Assembly: GCF_020171285.1 (NCBI RefSeq)
Contig: NZ_JAIUZI010000006.1
Location: forward strand, 1-64,000
DNA length: 64,000 nucleotides
Origin: Seohaeicola saemankumensis
Lineage (GTDB): Bacteria; Pseudomonadota; Alphaproteobacteria; Rhodobacterales; Rhodobacteraceae
Direction of reading: 5' to 3'
Below are positions 17,601-23,096 of the stretch, piece by piece; the first letter of the stretch is position 1, and each line of letters opens with the position of its first letter. The translations under genes were made by a program, and so were the position numbers. Below the pieces are notes generated by a model. The model ran no database searches. It saw only the letters and a program-made list of their open reading frames with translations, and was not told where the DNA came from.

Positions 17601-19028
17601 GAGAGCGACGAGGGCGATGAGAGTGACGAGGGGGATGAAGGCGACGAATACGACGAAGGCAATGAAGGAGACGAGTACGACGAGGGCTACGAAGGCAACG
17701 AAGGCGATGAAAACAACGAGGACAACGAAGGAGACGAATCCACGGCGCTAGGCGACGAGGGAGATGAGAACGACGAGAACAACGAGGGCGAGGAGGACGA
17801 CGAAGGCAACGAGAACGACGAAGGTGACGAAGGCAACGAGAACGATGAAGGCAACGAGGGCGGCGACGGATCCTACGTGGACTTCAGCGAATCCGACGAA
17901 GGCGACGAAGGGGATGAGGGTGATGAAGGCGATGAAGGAAACGAGAAAGACGAGGGAGACGAAGGCGACGAAGGCAACGAGAACAACGAGGGCGACGAGG
18001 ATAACGAAGGCGATGAGGGAGACGAAGGCGACGAAGGCAACGAGGGCGACGAGACCTCGGCCGCCGGTGACGAGGGCAACGAGGGCAATGAAAACGACGA
18101 GGGCGATGAAAACGACGAAGGCGACGAAGGCAACGAGGATGATGAAGGTGACGAGACGGATGAGGGCAATGAGAATGACGAGGGCAACGAGGACAATGAA
18201 AACGACGAGGGGGATGAGGGCGACGAGGGCAACGAAGGCGACGAGGATGACGAAGGCGACGAGGACGACGAAAACAACGAGAGCGACGAGGGCAACGAGG
18301 ACAACGAGGGCAACGAAAACGATGAAGGCGACGAAGGCGCCGGGACTGGTCTTTATGACGAGGGCGACGAGTACAACGAGGGCGACGAAGGCAACGAGGA
18401 CGACGAGAATGACGAAGGGGACGAGGGCAACGAAGGCGACGAAGGGGACGAAGGTGACGAGGATGACGAGGGCAACGAAGGCAACGAAAACAACGAGACC
18501 GACGAGGACAATGAGAATGACGAAGGCGACGAGGGCGACGAAGGGGACGAAGGCAACGAGGATAACGAGGGTGATGAAGGGGACGAAGGTAACGAGGGCG
18601 ACGAAACAGCCAACGAGAATGATGAAGGCGACGAGGGCGACGAGAACGACGAGGGCAACGAAGGCAATGAGGACGACGAACACAACGAGGGTGATGAGGG
18701 CGACGAACGAAATGAGGGCGACGAAGGCAACGAAAACGATGAAAACGACGAGAACGACGAAAACGACGAGGGCAACGAAGGGGACGAACTGGACGAAGGC
18801 GATGAGGGCGACGAAGGGGACGAGACCGCCGGGCTTGGGCTGGGTGCTCTGTGCGGCGGTTACAGCTGCGGCTCGGATCAGGGCTTTGACGGGCAGGATG
18901 ACGCCTGTGGCGCGGATGCTTGCGCGGTCGATGCTGCTGCCCATTTCGAAGGTGGCGCGTCAGAACCTGACTCAACAGGCGCCGATCTCGCAGCCGGCCT
19001 GGATGACTGGGGGGAGCTCGGGGTCTAG
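11670..19028 (+). CDS. Giant polyacidic tripeptide-repeat protein
   Basis: A 2452-aa protein unlike any family I know. Residues 1-53 are non-repetitive and contain a possible double-glycine leader end (SDQAELVIGG, residues 31-40). Residues 54-2385 are a nearly unbroken tripeptide array, [D/N]-E-x, where x is mostly G, then D or N, occasionally A, Y, S, H, K, R, Q, F, L, P, T or V. Glu stands at every third position, so well over half of the residues are acidic and the pI must be extremely low. Short interruptions with aromatic or aliphatic residues recur (for example TLVGYFYNDQ, VYGLNNPGS, STGLYDEG). Residues 2386-2452 form a Gly/Ala/Cys tail with four Cys and end GELGV. The ATG at 11670 has GGGAG at 7-8 nt; an upstream GTG at 11637 lacks one. 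Intrinsic disorder or cation binding is inference. Confidence 0.9.
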   Translation: MALFAFSLDFVREFFLAQPSETGDHIEVMTSDQAELVIGGAPVFDPPQLSDTGDEGDEANEGNEDDEGDENDEYDEGNEDNENNEADELDEGDEGDEGDEDDEGDENNEGDEGNEGDEGNENNEGDEGDEAGDEGDEGDEDDEGDEGDEGNEHDENDENDEGDEGNESNEDNEKDEGDEGDEGDEGNEDDEGDEGDEYNEGDEADEDNEGNESVYSYDEGNEDNEDDEGDEYDEDDENDEGNEGDEGDENDEGNEGNESDEDNEGDEGDEGDEANEGNEDDENDEGDEGNEGDETEDEGDESDEGDEGDEGVEGDEDDEGNEGDEGDENDENDEGDEGDENDEGNEGDEANEGDEGDEGDEYDEGDEGDENNEGEEGDEGDEGDEGDEGFEGDEGNEGDETQFDGNEGDEFNEGDEGNEGDEYDEGDEGNEGDENDEDDEGNENDENNEDDEANEGDEGDEGDEADEYDEDDEGDENNEGDEGDEDDEGNETNTLNDRDEGDEHDENDEGNENDEGDEDDEADEFDENDEGDENNEGDEGNEDDENDEGDEGNEGDEGNEDNEGDEGDEGNEGDEVSNGIFGDQAYAYDEGDEGDEGDEGNEADEGNENDENDEGLEHDEGDEDDEGNEDDEGDENNEGDELVAGDEGDEGNEGNEDNEDDEGNEQDEGNERDEGDENDEGDEGNEGDELDETALGNEGDEGDENDEGDEGNENNENDEGDEGDERDEGDEDNENNEGDEGNEQDEGDEGNEDDGDEGDEGDEGDENDEGDENNENDEGNEGDEADENNEDDEGDEGDEGDEGDEGNENDEDDEGDEGDEPDLNNEGNEGDEGDEGNENDEGDEGNEGDELNGTNEGNEGNEDNEGDENNEGNENDEGNEGNEGDEGDENDEGNEGDEGSGTDEAGNDGNEGDEGDEGDEGDEGNEGDEGDEGNEGDELSGTNEGNEGNEDNEGNEDNENDEGDEGNENNEGDEGNEGDERNEGDEGNEGDENDEGDEGNEGDEGDEGDEPGGTNEGNENDEDDEGDEGDENDENDEGNENDEGDEGDEGDEAGSPDEGDEGNEGDEGNEGDEFNEGNEDNEGDEGDENDEGDEGNENDEGDEGNEGDEGNEASVTGNEGDEGDEGDENDEGDEGNERDEGDEGNEGDENNEDDERNEGDEGNENDEGDEDDENDEGDENNEGDEADEGDESDEGDEYDESDEGYEGDEGDEYNEGDEGNEDNEGNESAALGDEGDENDEDNEGEENDEGNENDEGDEGNEGDEGNEGGDTLVGYFYNDQSEADEGDEGDEGDEGDEGNEHDEGNEGNENNENNENDENNEGDEGDEGDEDDEGDESSALGDEGDEGDEGDEGDENNENDEGDEGNERDENNEDNENNEGDEDNEGDEGDEGDEGVYGLNNPGSEGDEDDEGDEGDENNEGDEGNEDNEGNESDEGDEGASTGLYDEGDEYNEGNESNEDDEGDEGDEGNENDEGDEDDENDEGDEGNENNESDEDNEGDEDDEGNESDEGNEGDEGNENDEGDEGDETADENDEGDEGNENDEGNEGNEDDEHDEGDEADERNEGDEDNEGDEGDEGNEGDEADEDNEDDENDEYDENDEGYEGDEGDEYNEYDEGDEDNEGNETAALGDEGDEGDENNEGDEDDEGNENNEGDEGNENDEGNEGGDTLVGYYYNDQSEADEGDEGDENDEGDEGNERDEGDEGDEGNENNEGDEDNEGDEGDEGDEGNEGDETSAAGDEGNEGNENDEGDENDEGDEGNEDDEGDEGDEGNENDEGNEDNESDEGDEGDEGVWGVTTANSEGDEDDENDEGDEGNEGDEGNEDNEGNENDEGDEGTSTGLYDEGDEGNEGNEDNEDDESDEGDEGDENDEGDEGDENDEGDEGNENNESDEDNEGDEGDEGNESDEGNEGDEGDENDEGNEGDETANENDEGDEGNENDEGNEGNEDDEHDEGDEADERNEGDEDNEGDEGDEGNESDEGDESDEGDEGDEYDEGNEGDEYDEGYEGNEGDENNEDNEGDESTALGDEGDENDENNEGEEDDEGNENDEGDEGNENDEGNEGGDGSYVDFSESDEGDEGDEGDEGDEGNEKDEGDEGDEGNENNEGDEDNEGDEGDEGDEGNEGDETSAAGDEGNEGNENDEGDENDEGDEGNEDDEGDETDEGNENDEGNEDNENDEGDEGDEGNEGDEDDEGDEDDENNESDEGNEDNEGNENDEGDEGAGTGLYDEGDEYNEGDEGNEDDENDEGDEGNEGDEGDEGDEDDEGNEGNENNETDEDNENDEGDEGDEGDEGNEDNEGDEGDEGNEGDETANENDEGDEGDENDEGNEGNEDDEHNEGDEGDERNEGDEGNENDENDENDENDEGNEGDELDEGDEGDEGDETAGLGLGALCGGYSCGSDQGFDGQDDACGADACAVDAAAHFEGGASEPDSTGADLAAGLDDWGELGV
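11829..18824 (+). repeat. 9-bp coding minisatellite, GAC-GAG-GGC type
   Basis: About 7 kb of in-frame 9-bp units, basic form GAC GAG GGC with transitions GAC/AAC and GGC/GAC/AAC and free third-base choice (GAG/GAA, GAC/GAT, GGC/GGG/GGA). The plus strand is almost free of T. No stop codon appears in the coding frame over 2300 codons, and most other frames are also long and open, as expected from the composition. Heavy synonymous variation argues against very recent slippage of a single unit. Confidence 0.95.
15360..18833 (+). repeat. Higher-order tandem repeat, period 1194 bp (398 codons)
   Basis: Landmarks recur at exact distance. CTAGG of the ALGDEG motif is at 15360, 16554 and 17748. CCCTGG of TLVGY is at 15481 and 16675. 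The STGLYDEG motif begins at 15987 and 17181. The ETA(D/N)ENDEG Ala codon is at 16257 and 17451. Copies 1 and 2 are each 1194 bp and visibly very similar. Copy 3 is about 1086 bp: its STGLYDEG and ETANENDEG landmarks sit at 1158 bp from those of copy 2, and the VWGV-type interruption is lost. Similarity also extends roughly 100 bp left of 15360. Confidence 0.93.
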
Positions 19029-19148
19029 CAGAGCCCAAACGCGCCGTTGGAACAGTCCGGTAGCCGGAAGTAACTCGTCGGCTGTCGCGATAAGCCTGTA
19101 GTTTGAGCTTCTGTAAAAGAGGTCAGCTAATCGCGAAATGCACAACGT

Positions 19149-19179
19149 GAGGTGCCCCTAGGTTTCTTGGGGGCATCTC
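19149..19179 (+). terminator. Hairpin downstream of the giant gene
   Basis: GAGGTGCCCC (19149-19158) pairs with GGGGCATCTC (19170-19179), ten pairs including one G-U, with an 11-nt loop. It lies 121 bp after the giant gene. No T run follows, so it is not a classical intrinsic terminator; it may stabilise the 3' end or assist termination. Confidence 0.45.
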
Positions 19180-19261
19180 AAAATTCGCATCCGTCCAGGC
19201 CTCTGTTCCTAACCTCTTCAACTCAGAACGCAGCCACTACTCCAGATCAAATTTCAAGCTT

Positions 19262-19316
19262 GGGGGGCAGCGTCGCTGTCCTGGCAGAGACGGGTTCGAA
19301 TTGGTCTGGTGGCATC
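19262..19316 (+). repeat. Dispersed intergenic element, copy C (right flank of caspase/polyacidic island)
   Basis: GGGGGGCAGC at 19262-19271, a 15-nt spacer, then GAGACGGGTTCGAATTGG and TCTGGTGGCATC. It matches copy B (9596) block for block in the same orientation, one base longer in the core. With B it brackets the caspase and giant repeat genes as direct repeats about 9.67 kb apart. Confidence 0.65.
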
Positions 19317-19332
19317 TGGCCGAATTCCCCAG

Positions 19333-19956
19333 TCAGACCGTGATTGACGCCGGTAACGCATGTGTCGCGATCATCGTCGCGTTCACCATGTCATTGGCCA
19401 TCGCACGCTTTTCCGCCTGATCGCCTGGCAGCCCAAAATCCAGCCAGCGCTGGACCAGCCTTTGTTTCAGCACCTTCGGCGGGACGTCCAGCCGGACTGT
19501 CAGATCCCAATGCGGGACCAAATCCCGCCAATGGGGCGCGTCGAACAGGAGGTAGTTGCCTTCGATGACAACACATTCACACTGAGCGTCGATTATTCCC
19601 GCTGCGGAACGCGCGAGGTCTTCTTCCCGATCGAACGTTGGATAATACACCTGCTCGGCATCGCGAAGCGCCGGTACCAGGCGCAGGAACCCCTCGACAT
19701 CAAAGGTTTCCGGTGAACCTTTTCGGTCTGATATCCCCCGCAGCAGAAGAACCCTGTTGTCCAGATGAAAGCCATCCATTCCGACGACCGAGGCAGAGCA
19801 TCCCGCGTTCGTCAGGCGCGACGCCAGAACCTCGGCCAGGGTGGATTTGCCCGATGCAGGAGGGCCGGCCAGGGCCACCAGTTTGCGCCTGCCCTTTTGC
19901 GGGGCGCTCAGAACGCGTTCCAACAACGCCCCGGCTATGTCCTCGGGGGATGTCAT
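19333..19956 (-). CDS. frcK: FrcK-like P-loop kinase of the fructose operon
   Basis: A 207-aa P-loop NTPase of the uridine kinase/phosphoribulokinase-like group. Walker A is GPPASGKST (about residues 31-39), then GMDGFHLDN and VIEGNYLLFD typical of the nucleoside/sugar kinase clade. It is the last gene of a binding protein-permease-ATPase-kinase set with the order of Sinorhizobium meliloti frcBCAK. Its ATG overlaps the frcA stop as ATGA. Phosphorylation of the imported sugar is the expected role but is not shown by the sequence alone. Confidence 0.83.
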   Translation of the reverse strand: MTSPEDIAGALLERVLSAPQKGRRKLVALAGPPASGKSTLAEVLASRLTNAGCSASVVGMDGFHLDNRVLLLRGISDRKGSPETFDVEGFLRLVPALRDAEQVYYPTFDREEDLARSAAGIIDAQCECVVIEGNYLLFDAPHWRDLVPHWDLTVRLDVPPKVLKQRLVQRWLDFGLPGDQAEKRAMANDMVNATMIATHALPASITV

Positions 19957-20726
19957 GCGGCGTTTTCGGCGGGCGGCTCCTTGGCCCCGGTCATGAAGGC
20001 CACCGCGTCGGACATCGTGTAGTCCCTAGGGTCAATGGTGCACAGCCGCTTGCCAAGCCGGTGGATGTGGATCCGGTCGGCCACTTCGAAGACATGGGGC
20101 ATGTTGTGGCTGATCAGGATGATCGGAATGCCACGGGCGCGCACGTCCTTGATCAGTTCCAGCACCTTGCGGCTTTCCTTGACCCCGAGCGCGGCGGTGG
20201 GTTCGTCCATGATGATGAACTTGGTGGCAAAGGCGGCGGCGCGCGCCACGGCCACGCCCTGGCGTTGACCGCCGGACAGGGTTTCGACCGGTTGCTTGAT
20301 CGACTGCACCGTCATCAACCCCAGCTCGGTCAGCTTTTCGCGGGCAAATTTCTCCATCGCCGGTTTGTCGAGCATCCGAAGATATTTGCCCATGAAGCCT
20401 TCCTTGCGCAGTTCACGCCCGGTGAACATGTTGTCGGCAATGGACAGGGCAGGGGAGAGGGCGAGGTTCTGGTAGACGATCTCGATCCCCATTTCGCGCG
20501 CCTCGATGGGCGATGAGAACTTGACCGGCTTGCCCTCGATCAGGATCTCGCCCTCGTCGGGGACGGTGGCGCCGCAGATCGCCTTGACGATCGAGCTTTT
20601 GCCGGCGCCGTTGTCGCCGATCACGGCAAGGATTTCGCCCGGGCGCAATTCGAAGTCGGAATGGTCGATGGCGGTGACATGGCCATAGCGTTTGACGATG
20701 CCTTTTGCCTGAACAACAGGTGTCAT
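19953..20726 (-). CDS. frcA: Sugar (fructose-type) ABC transporter ATPase
   Basis: A 257-aa single nucleotide-binding domain. Walker A is GDNGAGKSS, the signature LSGGQRQGVAVARA, Walker B FIIMDEPTAAL and the switch His is in ISHNMPHV. It is half the size of RbsA/XylG-type double ATPases, as FrcA is. The start at 20726 overlaps the frcC stop; the longer frame to 20996 lies inside frcC and is spurious. Confidence 0.88.
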   Translation of the reverse strand: MTPVVQAKGIVKRYGHVTAIDHSDFELRPGEILAVIGDNGAGKSSIVKAICGATVPDEGEILIEGKPVKFSSPIEAREMGIEIVYQNLALSPALSIADNMFTGRELRKEGFMGKYLRMLDKPAMEKFAREKLTELGLMTVQSIKQPVETLSGGQRQGVAVARAAAFATKFIIMDEPTAALGVKESRKVLELIKDVRARGIPIILISHNMPHVFEVADRIHIHRLGKRLCTIDPRDYTMSDAVAFMTGAKEPPAENAA

Positions 20727-21784
20727 GCGGAAACCCTCCGGATCCATTGGTCGATCGCGACCGCGATGATGATGAGCCAGCCGATGGCGAAGACCTGCCA
20801 GAGCACGTCGACGCCGGCCATGCGCAGCCCCGACTGGAAGACGCCGACGATCAGCGCGCCAAAGAGCGCCCCCATGATCGACCCGCGCCCGCCAAAGAGG
20901 GAAATGCCACCGATCACCACGGCGGTGATGGACTGCAGGTTGCCTTCGTAGAAGGATTGCGGCGAGATCGAGCCGACCCGGCCGATCGAGGCCCAACCGG
21001 CGATGGCACAGACCAGACCGGCGAGCATATAGACAGACACCAATGTGCGTTCCGTCCGGATGCCCGACATTTCGGCGGCTTCCATGTCGTCACCGATGGC
21101 ATAGACGTGGCGGCCCCAGGCGGTCTTGTTCAGCATGTACCAGAGCACGACAAAGATCACGATCATCAGGATCACGCCAAAGGTGATGCGCGCGCCGCCG
21201 ATGTTGATCGCGTTGCCGAAGAATTTCAGGAAGGCCGCCTTTTCGTCGATATCCTGGCTGCGGATCGACTGTGCGCCCGAAAGCCACAGGTTCAGGGCAA
21301 AGAAGATCGACCACGTCCCCAGGGTGGTGATGAAGGGCGGCAGTTTGACCTTGGTGATCAGCAATCCGTTCATGGCGCCTGCGGCGACCCCCCCGGCACA
21401 GCCGACAAGAATGGCTAGCGGCGATGGCACCCCGAGATTGACGGCAAGATTGCCCATGATCACCGACATCAGGATCATGATCGCGGCGACCGACAGGTCG
21501 ATCCCGGCGGTGATGATGATCAGCGATTGCGCCGCCGCCAGCATGCCGATGATCGACACCTGCTGCATGATCAGCGAGAGGTTGAAGGCCGAAAAGAACC
21601 GTCCGCCCGCGATGATCCAGAACGCGCCCAGGCTGAGCATCAGGACGATGACCGGCACGTAGGTCGGGTTGTTGTGCAGGATATGCTGGATGCGGTCCAG
21701 CAAGGTGTGATGGCGGGTGTCGAACGTGGCGACCTTTGTGTCGCCCTGGTCGATGACCTGTTCGTAGCTGGCTTTGGTTGTCAT
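20723..21784 (-). CDS. frcC: Sugar (fructose-type) ABC transporter permease
   Basis: A 353-aa inner-membrane protein of the RbsC/FrcC family with about eight to ten hydrophobic segments. Family motifs include IIITAGIDLSVA, FITTLGT and the late AVVIGGISLFGGRGS. The ATG at 21784 is preceded by GAGGGG; an in-frame codon 15 bp upstream is less well placed. It is translationally coupled to frcA by a four-base overlap. Confidence 0.88.
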   Translation of the reverse strand: MTTKASYEQVIDQGDTKVATFDTRHHTLLDRIQHILHNNPTYVPVIVLMLSLGAFWIIAGGRFFSAFNLSLIMQQVSIIGMLAAAQSLIIITAGIDLSVAAIMILMSVIMGNLAVNLGVPSPLAILVGCAGGVAAGAMNGLLITKVKLPPFITTLGTWSIFFALNLWLSGAQSIRSQDIDEKAAFLKFFGNAINIGGARITFGVILMIVIFVVLWYMLNKTAWGRHVYAIGDDMEAAEMSGIRTERTLVSVYMLAGLVCAIAGWASIGRVGSISPQSFYEGNLQSITAVVIGGISLFGGRGSIMGALFGALIVGVFQSGLRMAGVDVLWQVFAIGWLIIIAVAIDQWIRRVSA

Positions 21785-21898
21785 GACGGGCCCCCTCACC
21801 CTCAGCTTAAGCTGTGATTTCGAGTGTGGTCAAAGGTGTTGGTCTGTGGGCAAATTGCCGGGGCAATGGCTGCCCCGGCGCTTGTTTTCAGGCGGGGA

Positions 21899-22909
21899 TC
21901 AGCCCCAGCACTTGTTCAGGCCTTCGGTCGAGGAGAGTGACGGAATGCCATCCACCGGCTCGTCCGTGATCAGCTCGACCCCGGTATTGTAGAAGTCGAG
22001 ACCTTCGGTGTTTTCCGGCTTTTCACCGGTTTCGGCCCAGGTCTTGATCGCTTCGATGCCGAGCGAGGCCATCAGCAGCGGGAACTGCATGGAGGTCGCG
22101 CCGATCACGCCCTCGGCGATGTTCTGAACACCGGGACAGCCACCATCGACCGACACGATCAGCACTTCGTTTTCGCGGCCTACCGATTTCAGCGCCTCAT
22201 AGGCCCCGGCGGCGGCCGGTTCGTTGATGGTGTAGACCACGTTGATGCTCGGATCGATCTGCATCAGGTTTTCCATCGCGGTGCGGCCGCCTTCTTCGTT
22301 GCCGTTGGTCACGTCATTGCCGACGATCCGCGGATCGTCTTCGTCACCGATGTCGGTCGGGTCCTTGATGTCGATGCCAAAGCCCTGAAGGAAGCCGTTG
22401 TTGCGCAGGTAATCGACGGAAATCTCGGAGGCGTTCAGGTCAAGCAGCGCAATCTTGGCGGTTGCGGCGGCGTCACCGAGTTTCGCGGCGGCCCACTGAC
22501 CGATCAGAACGCCTGCCTTGAAGTTGTCGGTTGCAAAGGTCGCATCGGCAACGCTGGCCGGTTCAAACGGGGTGTCCAGCGCGATGACCAGGGCACCGGC
22601 GTCGCGCGCCTGGGTGATGACCGGGGTCAGGGCGCGGCTGTCGGTCGGGGTGATCAGGATGCCCTTGGCACCCGAGGCGATGCAGGTTTCCACGGCGGCA
22701 ACCTGGCTTTCGACGTCGCCGTCGATCTTGCCGGCAAACGTCGACAGGCTGATGCCGTTTGCCTCGGCAGCGGCGGTCGCACCCTCTTTCATCTTGACGA
22801 AGAAAGGGTTGGTGTCGGTCTTGGTGATCAGGCAGGCGTTGATATCCGCAGCCGCGGCGCCAGCCATGGTGGTCAGGGCAATGACCGAAGTTGTCATCAG
22901 TTTTTTCAT
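21899..22909 (-). CDS. frcB: Periplasmic sugar-binding protein (fructose-type)
   Basis: A 336-aa exported protein with signal peptide [21 protein letters not shown]. It has a periplasmic-binding-protein type 1 fold ([49 protein letters not shown]). It leads the operon. The 114-bp gap to frcC is longer than the other junctions, which often reflects differential expression of the binding protein. It is divergent from the ROK regulator across a 187-bp control region. Fructose specificity follows from synteny with frcBCAK. Confidence 0.85.
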   Translation of the reverse strand: MKKLMTTSVIALTTMAGAAAADINACLITKTDTNPFFVKMKEGATAAAEANGISLSTFAGKIDGDVESQVAAVETCIASGAKGILITPTDSRALTPVITQARDAGALVIALDTPFEPASVADATFATDNFKAGVLIGQWAAAKLGDAAATAKIALLDLNASEISVDYLRNNGFLQGFGIDIKDPTDIGDEDDPRIVGNDVTNGNEEGGRTAMENLMQIDPSINVVYTINEPAAAGAYEALKSVGRENEVLIVSVDGGCPGVQNIAEGVIGATSMQFPLLMASLGIEAIKTWAETGEKPENTEGLDFYNTGVELITDEPVDGIPSLSSTEGLNKCWG

Positions 22910-23021
22910 GGTGTCCTCCCATCCATGTCATTTTCAAACGTGTGGCCGGCCTTGGGGCTGCCACGCACCCGCTCCTCTGCGGGTTGACGCCTAAAAGGCC
23001 TGATTCTGTTGCCTCTGTCAA

Positions 23022-23046
23022 TTAGTTTGTAAACTTTACTAACTAA
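23022..23046. promoter_or_regulatory. Candidate ROK operator between frcB and its regulator
   Basis: TTAGTT (23022-23027) and AACTAA (23041-23046) form a perfect inverted repeat around an AT-rich centre that includes GTTTGTAAAC. It is the AT-rich dyad of the 187-bp divergent region, where a ROK repressor such as FrcR would be expected to bind. Confidence 0.55.
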
Positions 23047-23096
23047 CATTTACGCGCTATCTTCCTTTTGGAAAATGAGAGATCTATTGTGCCCGC

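Larger units (their letters stand above)
19029..19332. other. Intergenic region after the giant gene
   Basis: The 304 bp between the convergent giant gene and frcK contain the hairpin at 19149-19179 and copy C of the dispersed element at 19262-19316. No gene is supported. Confidence 0.6.

Noticed and set aside
11829-18824. CRISPR array or non-coding satellite
   Set aside because: There are no constant repeats with unique spacers, the 9-bp unit stays in frame for over 2300 codons, and synonymous third-base variation shows it is coding.
11652-18944. Many long minus-strand and shifted plus-strand open frames (Val/Phe/Ala-rich, Ser/Pro-rich, Thr/Lys/Arg-rich) across the repeat array
   Set aside because: They follow from the T-poor 9-bp composition, lack own ribosome binding sites and unique ends, and mirror the tripeptide rule of the plus-strand gene. 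Only the 11670-19028 frame has a proper start and unique N- and C-termini.
11670-19028. RTX toxin or calcium-binding nonapeptide repeat protein
   Set aside because: The GGxGxDxUx motif is absent; the unit is three residues, not nine, and lacks the large aliphatic residue of each RTX turn.
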